Positions 15,203-23,761 of a stretch of DNA of 25,688 nucleotides are shown here, one piece after another (the first letter of the stretch is position 1; each line of letters begins with the position of its first letter). The position numbers and the translations under genes are program-made. This DNA comes from an uncultured Collinsella sp. (GTDB taxonomy: Bacteria; Actinomycetota; Coriobacteriia; Coriobacteriales; Coriobacteriaceae). The notes beneath the pieces are model-generated. The model did no database searches. It was given only the letters and a program-made list of their open reading frames with translations, and was not told the DNA's origin. The stretch spans positions 1 to 25,688 of the forward strand of contig UQHO01000032.1 of NCBI GenBank assembly GCA_900540995.1. The letters run 5' to 3'.

Positions 15203-15231
15203 AGTATAACTATTTGGTCAACAATGGCTAA
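15203..15231 (-). promoter_or_regulatory. Promoter of the DUF6110-ATPase operon
   Basis: On the minus strand TTAGCC (15226-15231) and TATACT (15203-15208) are 17 nt apart. A TAGT-TAT-ACTA dyad overlaps the -10 and might bind a repressor. The start of the first gene is about 90 nt downstream. Confidence 0.55.
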
Positions 15232-15258
15232 CTTTTTGGAAACTATGGGGATGGACTC

Positions 15259-15291
15259 AATATGACAAAGGGACTGTCCCTTTGTCATATT
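15259..15291. repeat. Perfect 15-bp palindromic repeat after the ABC operon
   Basis: The 15-nt arms at 15259-15273 and 15277-15291 are perfectly complementary around a 3-nt loop, starting 2 nt after the ABC gene's stop codon. The core reads GACAAAGGGACTGTCCCTTT. No T-run follows on the minus strand, so it resembles a dispersed palindrome more than a canonical terminator, though it could still stop or stabilise the transcript. Confidence 0.7.
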
Positions 15292-15292
15292 C

Positions 15293-17050
15293 CTATAGCT
15301 GCCAGGCAGCCGCTTCCTTTTGCAGTGCGACCATACGGGCAAATTCTCCACCTGCCGCCTTGAGCTGCGCCGGAGCGCCCTGCTCGGCAACCACACCATC
15401 CTTGAGCACGACGATTTTGTCGGCATTTTCCACCGTACGCATGCGATGGGCAATAACAACAACCGTCTTACCTGCAAGCAGACGGGAAAGTGCCTGCTGT
15501 ACCACGGTCTCGTTCTCCACATCCAAGCTCGCCGTCGCCTCGTCCAACAGCACGATGGGCGCATCTTTGAGCAGCGCGCGGGCGATAGAGATGCGCTGGC
15601 GCTCACCGCCGGACAGCTTGGAGCCGTTCTCGCCGATCATGGTGTCGTAGCCCTGCGGCATGCGGCTCACAAACTCGTCGCAGTTGGCGGCACGCGCAGC
15701 CGCAAGCACTTCCTCATCGGTGGCATCACGACGCCCGAGGCGGATGTTTCCCATCACCGTGTCGTCAAAGAGCAGCACGTCTTGGAACACAATGGCGTAA
15801 TCGCGCAGCAGCACCTCGGGATCGACGCTCGCAACATCAACGCCACCCACGGTGACCGTGCCTTCGGTAGCATCCCAAAAGCGCGCGGCCAGGCGGCTCA
15901 CCGTAGACTTACCGGAACCCGAAGGACCGACCAGCGCCGTGACCTCGCCTTCCTTGGCGGTAAAGCTCACATCGGTAAGAACTTTCTCGCCGGCACGGCC
16001 GTCCTCGCCCGCACCATAGCCAAATGCCACGTGATCGAACACCACATCGTGACCCACAGGCTCAAATTTCTCGCTGCCCCGCGCCACAGGCTCTTCCATG
16101 ATGGAGCGCATGCGCTTGGCCGATGACTCTGCGGCAAACAGCTCCGACACGAGCATAAGGGCCTGGTCAAAGGGTGCATAGATACGGCTCACCATAAGCA
16201 GGAAGGCAAACATCACCAAAAAGTCGACCTGCCCGGAGGCGACCATCGCGGCACCCGTGACCAGCGTGGTGGCAATGCCCAGACGCAGGATGGCAAAGGC
16301 GGAGTTAACCAAAAGCCCGTTAGCGAGCTCGCCCTTGGTGGTCTCGCGCTCCTCGGCATCGATCACGGCGTTGAGTCCCTCAAGATAATGGGCCTCCTGG
16401 TTGGTGGCGCGGATCTCGCGAACGCAGTCGAGCGTCTCTTGAATTGCCTCGGTAACCTTGACCTTCTCGGCACGCACGCGGTCGAACACCGGAGTCATGG
16501 GGCCGCGTGTTAGATACAGCACGGCAAAGGCCACGGGAACGCTCCAAAACGCCGCGATCGCCAGCTGCCAGCAAAAGAACAGCGACGCCACGAACACGAT
16601 GGCGCTTGCGATGATGGCACCCCAAAGCTCTCCCAGCACGTGGCTGTAGGCGTGCTCCATGGCCTGGACGTCGCCCATGATGGTCTCGGTTAAATCGGCC
16701 AGATCACGACGACCAAAAAACGACAGCGGCAGTTTGCGCAAGCGCTCGGCGATCTCCATACGCTGCTTGCCGCACTCCTCGTAAAAGATGCAGTAGGTGT
16801 AGTAATACTGCTGCCAGTTAGAGGCAAAGAGCAACACAAAAAAGACCAGGAGGCCGCCCACAATCGGCAGGGCATCCGGCAGGTCGGCGCCGATGGCGAG
16901 ATGTTCGACAAAACCGGCCATGACCAGGAATAAAAAGCCCATGCCGGCCATGGTAATGAGATTAGTGAGCGTGGTCCAGAAAATGCCACGTTTTACGCCG
17001 GCGACGCCTTTATCGGATAGGAAATACTTCTTTTGGAATGAGGCGAACAT
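15293..17050 (-). CDS. ABC transporter half, permease fused to ATPase (second subunit)
   Basis: A 585-residue half-transporter. A six-helix membrane domain occupies about residues 20-310. The nucleotide-binding domain has Walker A GPSGSGKST (375-383), LSGGERQR (479-486), Walker B IVLLDEATASLD (499-510) and a His switch in IAHRM. All catalytic motifs look intact. ATG 17050 directly follows the TAA of the upstream ABC gene (stop at 17051-17053), so the two are cotranslated and probably form a heterodimer. The pairing with an AraC regulator resembles the YbtPQ/IrtAB group that moves iron-siderophore complexes inward despite an exporter-like fold. That is inference; a drug or peptide exporter remains possible. 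Confidence 0.92.
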   Translation of the reverse strand: MFASFQKKYFLSDKGVAGVKRGIFWTTLTNLITMAGMGFLFLVMAGFVEHLAIGADLPDALPIVGGLLVFFVLLFASNWQQYYYTYCIFYEECGKQRMEIAERLRKLPLSFFGRRDLADLTETIMGDVQAMEHAYSHVLGELWGAIIASAIVFVASLFFCWQLAIAAFWSVPVAFAVLYLTRGPMTPVFDRVRAEKVKVTEAIQETLDCVREIRATNQEAHYLEGLNAVIDAEERETTKGELANGLLVNSAFAILRLGIATTLVTGAAMVASGQVDFLVMFAFLLMVSRIYAPFDQALMLVSELFAAESSAKRMRSIMEEPVARGSEKFEPVGHDVVFDHVAFGYGAGEDGRAGEKVLTDVSFTAKEGEVTALVGPSGSGKSTVSRLAARFWDATEGTVTVGGVDVASVDPEVLLRDYAIVFQDVLLFDDTVMGNIRLGRRDATDEEVLAAARAANCDEFVSRMPQGYDTMIGENGSKLSGGERQRISIARALLKDAPIVLLDEATASLDVENETVVQQALSRLLAGKTVVVIAHRMRTVENADKIVVLKDGVVAEQGAPAQLKAAGGEFARMVALQKEAAAWQL

Positions 17051-18877
17051 TTAGGCCTCGCCTCCCTTCGTGACGGCGGCATCCGCGGTCGCTGCAGTGA
17101 TTTTCCAGCTCGCGGCCTGTTCGTATTCGGTCCACATCTTGGCATACAGGCCCTCTTGGGACAGCAACTCGGCATGGGTACCCGACTCCTGCACGCTGCC
17201 CTGGTTGAGCACCACGATTTGGTCTGCGCCCACTACAGTCGAGAGTCGGTGCGCAATCATAATGACCGTGCGACCCGCCGCCAGCTTGCTAAAGGCGCGT
17301 TGGATGAGCGCCTCGTTCTCGGGATCGGCAAACGCCGTGGCCTCATCGAGCACCACGATAGGCGCGTCTTTAAGGATCGCGCGGGCGAGTGCCACGCGCT
17401 GGACCTCGCCGCCCGAAAGATACGCCCCGCCGGCGCCGAGCATGGTATTGATGCCCTGTGGGAGCTTGGCCACAATGTCGTCGCACTGAGCTGCGGAGAG
17501 AGCTGCACGCACTTCGTCGTCAGTGGCCGTAGGCTTGGAGGCGCGCACGTTATCGGCAAGTGTTTGCCGGAACAGCTGGTTGGTCTGGAACACAAAGGCG
17601 ACCTGGTCCATAAGCTCGTGCGGATCCATATCGCGAACGTCCACACCGCCTACGAGCACTCGACCCGAGGAAACATCCCAAAAACGCGGGATCAGGCTTG
17701 CGCAGGTTGACTTACCGCCACCCGAGGGACCCACCAAGGCGAGGGTGCTACCAGCGGGAACGCTGAAACTCACATGGCTAACGGCAGGCGCTTCGGCGCC
17801 CTCGTAGGTAAAGCTCACATCCTCAAATCGCACGTCGCTGCCGGCAGGGTGCTTGGGTTGGGCGGGCACAGAGAGCTGCCTGGAATCCATGATGCTTCGA
17901 ATACGAGCCAGCGAATCGGCACTCATCTGAGAGGCCTCGCCCACAAACATGAGCTTGGTCATGGCCGTCGGCACCACGGCCGAAAATATCGCGTAAAACG
18001 TGAAGTTGGCCATAAAATGCGCGAAGTCCGTCTCGCCCGGCGCCAACAGCAACGCCACGGGTAACAGGAATGCCACAAGACCATTGAGCGCGGTAAGGTT
18101 GAGTACCTGCGGACCTCGACAGAACGTGCCCGCATAGTTTTGTGCCATGTCGGCGTATTCGGCGATCGCATCGTGGAAGGCCTTAAAGGAGTAGACCGTC
18201 TGCTGAAACACCTTGACCACGGGGATGCCGCGTACGTATTCGGTGCCGGTCTTGTTCATCTTGACCAGCGCTCCCATGTAGGCCTTCATGAACTCGGCGC
18301 CTTTGCCGCCCATCATGGTGGCCATGGCGCCAAACGAAACGACGACCGAGATAAGGCATGCCGCGCCCAAGCGCCAATCGAGGGCGAAAAGCAACACGAG
18401 CAGGCCCACGACCATGGCGGCGGCGCCCGCGATATCGGGAAGCATGTGCGCGAGCAGAGTCTCGGTGGAGGCGGCGCATCCGTCTACAACACGACGCAGC
18501 TCACCGGTGGCGTGCGTGTCAAAGTAGCCAAGCGGCAGCTTAAGCAGGTGCTCGCTCGTAGTCTTGCGAATATTGGACGCGCAGCGAAACGCGGACAGGT
18601 GCGTGCACATGAGTCCCACGAAATAGACCACGATGCTCGCCAGCGCAAAACCCACGGCCCACCAGCCATACATCGCGATGTTAGTGGCTTCGCTCCAGTT
18701 AGGTGCCACGGCGATCAGATCGCGCGCGACAAGCCAAATGCACACGTACGGGCCAAAGCTCAGCAGCTGCGAGAGCGCCGAGAGAGCCATGCCCAAATAA
18801 GTTAGGAATTTACGGTCGCCGGCATACGCGAGCAACTCGCCGATACCGACGCCTTCCCTTTTTGATCCCTTTGCCAT
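17051..18877 (-). CDS. ABC transporter half, permease fused to ATPase (first subunit)
   Basis: A 608-residue half-transporter. The membrane domain spans about residues 20-315 and contains FQQTVYSFKAF in a cytoplasmic coupling region. The nucleotide-binding domain has GPSGGGKST (383-391), LSGGEVQR (487-494) and VVLDEATAFADPENE (508-522). The D-loop form ATAFADPENE, instead of the common ATSALD, is one I associate with the YbtP/IrtA-like subfamily. I chose ATG 18877 because AAGGGA lies about 6 nt upstream; the open frame to 18913 would need a TTG start without a good site. First gene of a two-gene operon divergent from an AraC regulator. Substrate unproven; an iron chelate is the leading guess. 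Confidence 0.9.
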   Translation of the reverse strand: MAKGSKREGVGIGELLAYAGDRKFLTYLGMALSALSQLLSFGPYVCIWLVARDLIAVAPNWSEATNIAMYGWWAVGFALASIVVYFVGLMCTHLSAFRCASNIRKTTSEHLLKLPLGYFDTHATGELRRVVDGCAASTETLLAHMLPDIAGAAAMVVGLLVLLFALDWRLGAACLISVVVSFGAMATMMGGKGAEFMKAYMGALVKMNKTGTEYVRGIPVVKVFQQTVYSFKAFHDAIAEYADMAQNYAGTFCRGPQVLNLTALNGLVAFLLPVALLLAPGETDFAHFMANFTFYAIFSAVVPTAMTKLMFVGEASQMSADSLARIRSIMDSRQLSVPAQPKHPAGSDVRFEDVSFTYEGAEAPAVSHVSFSVPAGSTLALVGPSGGGKSTCASLIPRFWDVSSGRVLVGGVDVRDMDPHELMDQVAFVFQTNQLFRQTLADNVRASKPTATDDEVRAALSAAQCDDIVAKLPQGINTMLGAGGAYLSGGEVQRVALARAILKDAPIVVLDEATAFADPENEALIQRAFSKLAAGRTVIMIAHRLSTVVGADQIVVLNQGSVQESGTHAELLSQEGLYAKMWTEYEQAASWKITAATADAAVTKGGEA

Positions 18878-18896
18878 GAGGTTCCCTTCTGACGGC

Positions 18897-18925
18897 TTGA
18901 GAGTTAACTTCAATCAACTTATCAT
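18897..18925 (+). promoter_or_regulatory. araC promoter in the divergent control region
   Basis: TTGAGA (18897-18902) and TATCAT (18920-18925) are 17 nt apart. The -10 is part of a perfect TATCA-T-TGATA dyad (18920-18930), a possible operator in the 115-bp AT-rich space shared with the divergent ABC operon. On the minus strand TTGACT lies at 18935-18940, but its -10 partner is unclear. Confidence 0.6.
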
Positions 18926-18991
18926 TGATATGTTAGTCAAGGCTCACAATCGAGCCAGGCGTGGACGTTTTCGCAAAGGAAGGGGACGCTT

Positions 18992-19996
18992 TTGAAAATG
19001 CATCGGGCCGCAACCGACATAACTGAGCTCTACGCACCACAGTTTGAGCAGTTTGGCCTGGAGCTTTCCGGCAAGGGCGCTGTCTTTACCGGCGAGGTGG
19101 CAAACGATCGGGCGCACGGCCGCGCATGGATCATGCCTCTCTCCCCCGCCTGCATCGTTATGGAGCATTTCATTACCCCGATGCACGATATGTACCTGGC
19201 CGAATACACACCCGAACCGTACGCGTGCGTGAGCGAGGTCAGCGCGCCCACGCTCATGTGCATGCCCGAAGCCGGCATAACGCCTGCGAACCTTAAACCC
19301 CTGCATGGACCGTGGCCAAACAATGCCGTGTGCAGCTTTATCCAAGATAACTGTGGCGAGGAGTTAAGCCCACTGTTTGCAGGGCAGCTTTATCACTCGC
19401 GCTCGGTGCTCTTTTTGCCTGGATATTTTGACGAACTGGAGCACCGCTATCCCACCGAGTTCGCAGGGGTCTTTGAGGCGTTTGCCGAGCCATGGCACGA
19501 GGAGGCGACGTCTGCCATCTGCCACACGTTGCGCAGGATTAACGAGGACCGCGCCCGCACCGCAGGCGGACACGTCTATATGCAGGGCATCGTGGAGACC
19601 ATGGTCGCGGAGCTCGCCTGTTCGCGCGCGGCCCACAAGCAGGCGCGGCAGGCGGCAGACACACGTGTCAGCATAACCATTGCCGAAGAAGCAACGGCAA
19701 TGATTGAGCGCACGCTCGACAAAGGCAGACGCGTGGGTATCAACGAGGTGACCGAGAGGCTCTACACAAGCCGCTCCAAACTATGCGCCACCTTTAAGGC
19801 CCAAACTGGCGAGTCCCTGGGCGCCTACATTCGCAGACGCCGTATGGAGCGAGCACAGGACCTTTTGGCCGATAGCGCGCTCACGATAGCGCAGGTGGCA
19901 GAGCGTCTAGGCTACCCTCAGCAAGCCGCCTTCGCCCAAGCCTTCAAGCAACACACCGGCACCACCCCCACCACCTGGCGCTCCCAACATTTATAA
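18992..19996 (+). CDS. AraC-family transcriptional regulator
   Basis: A 334-residue protein. The C-terminal 90 residues contain the two AraC helix-turn-helix motifs: INEVTERLYTSRSKLCATFK and LTIAQVAERLGYPQQAAFAQAFK, followed by TGTTPTTWR. The N-terminal two thirds is a ligand or sensor region I cannot assign, containing several Cys. The start is TTG at 18992 with AAGGAAGG 7 nt upstream; ATG at 18998 is an alternative but sits too far from that site. It is divergent from the paired ABC transporter, the same layout as YbtA with YbtPQ, and probably controls it. An 11-bp hairpin follows the gene. Confidence 0.9.
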   Translation: MKMHRAATDITELYAPQFEQFGLELSGKGAVFTGEVANDRAHGRAWIMPLSPACIVMEHFITPMHDMYLAEYTPEPYACVSEVSAPTLMCMPEAGITPANLKPLHGPWPNNAVCSFIQDNCGEELSPLFAGQLYHSRSVLFLPGYFDELEHRYPTEFAGVFEAFAEPWHEEATSAICHTLRRINEDRARTAGGHVYMQGIVETMVAELACSRAAHKQARQAADTRVSITIAEEATAMIERTLDKGRRVGINEVTERLYTSRSKLCATFKAQTGESLGAYIRRRRMERAQDLLADSALTIAQVAERLGYPQQAAFAQAFKQHTGTTPTTWRSQHL

Positions 19997-19997
19997 A

Positions 19998-20026
19998 GAA
20001 TGAGGGCGCCAACGACGCCCTCATTC
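19998..20026 (+). terminator. Hairpin after the AraC gene, probable terminator
   Basis: A perfect 11-bp stem (19998-20008 with 20016-20026) with a 7-nt loop begins 1 nt after the stop codon. It lacks a proper T-run, so strength is doubtful. Confidence 0.55.
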
Positions 20027-20073
20027 ACCAAATTCCATTCAGCCCACCTGACCCGAACGGCCGAGTCGCCACA

Positions 20074-20214
20074 GAACCCGGGAGCCCCGGCAGGGCGGGT
20101 GCTTGCTCAAAATGAGTTCCGCACGCAAAGAAGGCCACTTAATGTGGCCTTCGTCTTGCGCAGGACTGTTTGAAATTTTGAGGAAGCACCCGCCCTGCCG
20201 GGGCTCCCGGGTTC
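20074..20214. repeat. 141-bp palindromic element (copy 2), possible MITE-like unit
   Basis: Arms of 40 nt at 20074-20113 and 20175-20214 are complementary at 39 of 40 positions. Inside is a perfect 9-bp hairpin (20130-20138/20144-20152) with a 5-nt loop. Read on the minus strand, the right half matches the element at 1-80 in order and spacing. It fills the convergent gap between araC and gatB and ends 4 nt before the gatB stop codon. The inner hairpin followed by TTCTTTG on the minus strand might also end the gat transcript. No target-site duplication or transposase is visible. Confidence 0.88.
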
Positions 20215-20218
20215 CCGC

Positions 20219-21895
20219 TTACGAGAGCGACGTTCTCAGCAACTCGTTGAAGAGCTTCGGGTTGCCCTTGCCGCGGCTCGCCTTCATGCACTGGCCCACC
20301 AAAAAGCCGATAACCTTCTGGTTGCCGTCGCGGTACTGCTGCGCCTGATCGGCACAGTTTGTCAGCACCTCGTCCACAATCGGCTGCAGCGCGCCGGCAT
20401 CGCTCACCTGACGCATGCCGCGCTCGTCGACGATCTTGTTGGGGTCGTCGCCAGTTTGGGCCATGGCCTCAAAGACCTCGTGCGCCTGGTTGGAGCTGAT
20501 GGCATCGGTCGCCAGCAGCTTGGCAAGGGCTGCCACCTGAGCCGGCGCGATGCCGGACTCGGCCAGCGAGACGCCCGCGCCCTTAAGGTAGGCGATCATC
20601 TCGTTCACCAGCAAGTTTGCAACCGTCTGGGCCTCCTTGCCAGCCATACCGGCAGCGGCGGCCTCAAAGAACTCCGCAAACTCGGGGTCGCCGGCAATCT
20701 GCTCGGCATCGGCCGCCTTAATGCCAAAGTCGGCCTCAAAACGGGCGCGCTTGGCATCGGGCAGCTCGGGGATCTCGCCACGGCAGCGGTCGATGAACTC
20801 GTCGTCCAGGTCGAACGGCGCCAGGTCGGGATCGGGGAACAGACGATAGTCGTCGGCCGTTTCCTTCACGCGCATGACCACGGTGCGCTTGCGGCTAGGC
20901 TCCCAGTGGCGGGTCTCCTGATAGATAATGCCGCCCTCCTCGAGCACCTCGGCCTGGCGGCAAATCTCGTAGGCAAGGCCGTCGTGCAGGCTCTTAAACG
21001 AGTTGAGGTTCTTAAGCTCGGTCTTGGTGCCCAGCTTGGTCTCGCCACGGCGGCGCAGCGACACGTTGCCGTCGCAGCGCATGGAGCCCTTCTCCATGGA
21101 GCAGTCCGAAATGCCCAGCGTCACAAAGATGCGACGGAGCTTTTCCATAAACAGGCGTGCTTCCTCGGGCGTACGCAAGTCGGGCTCGGTGACTAGCTCG
21201 ATCAGCGGCGTGCCGCAGCGGTTGTAGTCGACGAGCGACTCGGCCGCGGCGGTAATGCGGCCCTCGGCGCCGCCCACGTGAACCATCTTGGCGGCGTCCT
21301 CCTCCATATGGATGCGCAGGATGCGGATGGGCACCGTGTAGGAACCGTCCTCGCGGCGCTCGGGCATCTGCAGGTTGGACGCATCGTAGCTGGCCAGGTG
21401 ACCGGCGCGCTGGTTACCCTCGCGCATGGTCGACGTCATGGACGTGGACAGGCCTTCGGCGTTAGCCGAGGCGCTCGCCAGGCTCTGGGCCTCGGCCTCG
21501 CCAAACGCGCAGTCGGGGCGCTCGGCGGCACCGCGACCGGTCACGTCCAGGTCCAAGTGACCGTACATGGCAAAGGCGACCGGACCCTGCGTGGTCTGGA
21601 AGTTCTTGGCCATGTCGGGATAGAAGTAGTGCTTGCGGTAGAACATCGAGTGGCGCTGGATCTCGCAGTTGGTGGCGAGACCGGCCTTGACGATGCTCTC
21701 GATGGCGCGCTTGTTGGGCACCGGCAGAGCGCCGGGCAGGCCCAGGCATACCGGGCACACGTTGGCGTTGGGCTCATCATCGTGGCTGAGCTTGCAGTTG
21801 CAGAACATCTTGGTATCGAGTGCGGTGAGCTCGGTATGGATCTCCAGGCCGATCACGGCCTCCCAATCCTGCAGGACCTCGGAAAGCTCCTTCAT
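20219..21895 (-). CDS. gatB: Aspartyl/glutamyl-tRNA amidotransferase subunit B
   Basis: A 558-residue GatB, which binds misacylated Glu-tRNA(Gln) or Asp-tRNA(Asn), phosphorylates it and passes it to GatA-derived ammonia. The start VIGLEIHTEL, the zinc-type CxC...CxxC cluster (Cys 32, 34, 47, 50), SMFYRKHYFYPDMAKNFQ, VDYNRCGTPLIELVTEPDL and the C-terminal YqeY-like tail (NQKVIGFLVGQCMKASRGKGNP) are diagnostic. It is about 70-80 residues longer than the usual 480; the extra lies mostly at about 118-187, between YGHLDLDV and RILRIHMEEDA. The start overlaps the gatA stop as TAATG. The RNA end may be set by the palindromic element at 20074-20214. Confidence 0.97.
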   Translation of the reverse strand: MKELSEVLQDWEAVIGLEIHTELTALDTKMFCNCKLSHDDEPNANVCPVCLGLPGALPVPNKRAIESIVKAGLATNCEIQRHSMFYRKHYFYPDMAKNFQTTQGPVAFAMYGHLDLDVTGRGAAERPDCAFGEAEAQSLASASANAEGLSTSMTSTMREGNQRAGHLASYDASNLQMPERREDGSYTVPIRILRIHMEEDAAKMVHVGGAEGRITAAAESLVDYNRCGTPLIELVTEPDLRTPEEARLFMEKLRRIFVTLGISDCSMEKGSMRCDGNVSLRRRGETKLGTKTELKNLNSFKSLHDGLAYEICRQAEVLEEGGIIYQETRHWEPSRKRTVVMRVKETADDYRLFPDPDLAPFDLDDEFIDRCRGEIPELPDAKRARFEADFGIKAADAEQIAGDPEFAEFFEAAAAGMAGKEAQTVANLLVNEMIAYLKGAGVSLAESGIAPAQVAALAKLLATDAISSNQAHEVFEAMAQTGDDPNKIVDERGMRQVSDAGALQPIVDEVLTNCADQAQQYRDGNQKVIGFLVGQCMKASRGKGNPKLFNELLRTSLS

Positions 21896-23409
21896 TACAG
21901 CTCGCCTCCCTTCCCGGCAAAATCGGGCGCGACGGAAAGCGCGGGCGCACCCGTGGCGGCATCGGCAAAGCCGCGCTCCAGGGCGCGGGCAAACGTGAGC
22001 AGCTGACGGTCCTTAAAGGCCGGACCAACCAGCTGGGCAGAAACGGGCAGCTGAGTATCCTCGCCCAAGCCCAGCGGCACCGAGATACCACCGTTGCCGC
22101 AAATGTTGAGCGAGATGGTGTACAGGTCGGAGAGGTACATCTGCGTGGGGTCGCTGATCTCGCCAAACTTAAAGGCCGTGCGCGGCGAGGCGGGCATGAG
22201 GATCGTGTCCACCTTGGCATACGCGGCGTCGTAATCCTGCGTGATGAGCGTACGGGCCTTTTGCGCGGCGTAGTAATACTTGTCGTACACACCCGAGCTC
22301 AGCAGGTAGGCGCCGAGCATCTGACGGCGCTTGGCCTCGGCACCAAAGCCGTGGGCGCGCGACAGCGAGCTCTGGTCGGACAGGTTGGCGCAGCCCTCCT
22401 CCTGGTAGCCATAGCGAATGCCGTCGAAGCGGGCAAGGTTGGAGAACGCCTCGGCCGGGCCGATGACGTAGTAGGCGGCGATGGCGGCATCCAGGTGCGG
22501 CAGGTCAACCTCGACCAGCTCGGCACCCTGGTTCTGCAGCTCCTGGGCGGCGCGCTGAACGGCGGCCTTGACCTCGGGCGTCAGGCCCTCGGCCTCCATA
22601 AACGCGGGGATGATGCCCACGCGCTTGCCCTCGATGCTGTCGTTGAGGTGCTCGGTAAAGTCGACGGCGCAGTCCTGGCTGGTGCAGTCGTACGGATCGT
22701 GGCCCGCACCGGTGAGCGCGTTCATGGCCAGCGCGACGTCCTCGACCGTGCGGCCGAAGGGGCCCACCTGGTCGAGCGAAGAGCCAAAGGCCACCACGCC
22801 GTAGCGGCTCACGGCGCCGTACGTGGGCTTAAAGCCCACCACGCCGCACAGCGACGCCGGCTGGCGAATGGAGCCACCGGTGTCCGAGCCCAGTGAGAGC
22901 GCGACCTCGCCCGCGGCGACGGCAGCAGCAGAGCCGCCCGAAGAGCCGCCGGGCACGCGCTCGGTATCCCAGGGGTTGTTGGTACGGTGGAACGCCGAGC
23001 TCTCGGTGGAGCTACCAAAGGCAAACTCGTCCATGTTGGCCTTGCCCATGGGCAGGCAGCCGGCATCGAGCATGCGCTGGACGCAGGTGGCGGTGTAGAC
23101 GCTCTGGTAGTCCTCGAGCATGCGGGAAGCACAGGTGGTGCGCGTGCCCACGAGGTTCATGTTGTCCTTGATGGCCAGCGGCACGCCCGCGAGCGGGGGC
23201 AGCGGCTTGCCTGCGGCACGGTCGGCATCCACGCGAGCAGCGGCCTCGAGCGCAAGCTCGGGCGCCACCTGCAGGAATGCCTGGACCCCGCCCTCGCGCG
23301 CCTCGATGGCGGCAAGGGAGGCTTGAGCCACCTCGGTAGCGGTAAAGTCGCCGGCGGCAACGCCCGCGGCGATCTGGGCGGCGGTAAGGGAATCGAAGCT
23401 CTGCGCCAT
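21895..23409 (-). CDS. gatA: Aspartyl/glutamyl-tRNA amidotransferase subunit A
   Basis: A 504-residue amidase-signature enzyme that releases ammonia from glutamine for the GatCAB complex. The Ser-cisSer-Lys triad is visible: Lys at about 81 in AIKDNMN, Ser at about 156 in PGGSSGGSAAA and the nucleophile Ser at about 180 in GSDTGGSIRQP. GVVGFKPTYG follows directly. Length is normal. Its ATG overlaps the gatC stop codon as TAATG, and its own stop overlaps gatB in the same way, so the three subunits are tightly coupled. Confidence 0.97.
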   Translation of the reverse strand: MAQSFDSLTAAQIAAGVAAGDFTATEVAQASLAAIEAREGGVQAFLQVAPELALEAAARVDADRAAGKPLPPLAGVPLAIKDNMNLVGTRTTCASRMLEDYQSVYTATCVQRMLDAGCLPMGKANMDEFAFGSSTESSAFHRTNNPWDTERVPGGSSGGSAAAVAAGEVALSLGSDTGGSIRQPASLCGVVGFKPTYGAVSRYGVVAFGSSLDQVGPFGRTVEDVALAMNALTGAGHDPYDCTSQDCAVDFTEHLNDSIEGKRVGIIPAFMEAEGLTPEVKAAVQRAAQELQNQGAELVEVDLPHLDAAIAAYYVIGPAEAFSNLARFDGIRYGYQEEGCANLSDQSSLSRAHGFGAEAKRRQMLGAYLLSSGVYDKYYYAAQKARTLITQDYDAAYAKVDTILMPASPRTAFKFGEISDPTQMYLSDLYTISLNICGNGGISVPLGLGEDTQLPVSAQLVGPAFKDRQLLTFARALERGFADAATGAPALSVAPDFAGKGGEL

Positions 23410-23720
23410 TACTCGCTCTCCCCCTCTCCCAAAATGGACGGCACGCGGAAGTAGCAGTCGCGCGCGCTGCCGGCGTTCTCCAGCGCAACGTCGAGCGGCA
23501 GATCGCGCTCGGGCTCGCGCAGGTCATCGCCCATCACGTTGGACAGGCTTCCGATGGGATGGAACGTGGGCTCCACGTCGGGCAAGTCATATTGCAAGAC
23601 GGGCTCGAGCATCTGGACGGCGTCGTTCATGTAGGACGTCATCTGGGTGAGCTCGTCATCGGTCAGTGCGATCTTTGCGTACTCGGCGATGCCGCGCACG
23701 TCTTTCTCGCTGAGTGCCAT
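23409..23720 (-). CDS. gatC: Aspartyl/glutamyl-tRNA amidotransferase subunit C
   Basis: A 103-residue GatC, the small subunit that wraps and stabilises GatA. LSEKDVRGIAEYAKIALTDDE at the N-terminus, DVEPTFHPIG in the middle and the C-terminal RDCYFRVPSIL match the family. I chose ATG 23720 (MALSEKDV) because GGAAGGGA lies about 6 nt upstream. The frame is open to 23738, but that start would overlap the ribosome binding site. First gene of gatCAB. Confidence 0.95.
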   Translation of the reverse strand: MALSEKDVRGIAEYAKIALTDDELTQMTSYMNDAVQMLEPVLQYDLPDVEPTFHPIGSLSNVMGDDLREPERDLPLDVALENAGSARDCYFRVPSILGEGESE

Positions 23721-23755
23721 AGGCGCTCCCTTCCGCATAACAGATAAACCGTTCC

Positions 23756-23761
23756 AGTATA
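23756..23761 (-). promoter_or_regulatory. Candidate -10 of the gatCAB operon
   Basis: TATACT on the minus strand, about 36 nt before gatC, would start transcription near 23749. The region 17 nt further upstream (CTGCTC) is a poor -35. Confidence 0.45.

Noticed and set aside
20074..20214. Complete insertion sequence
   Set aside because: The palindrome has no transposase and no target duplication (flanks CCACA and CCGCT differ). At most it is a non-autonomous element.
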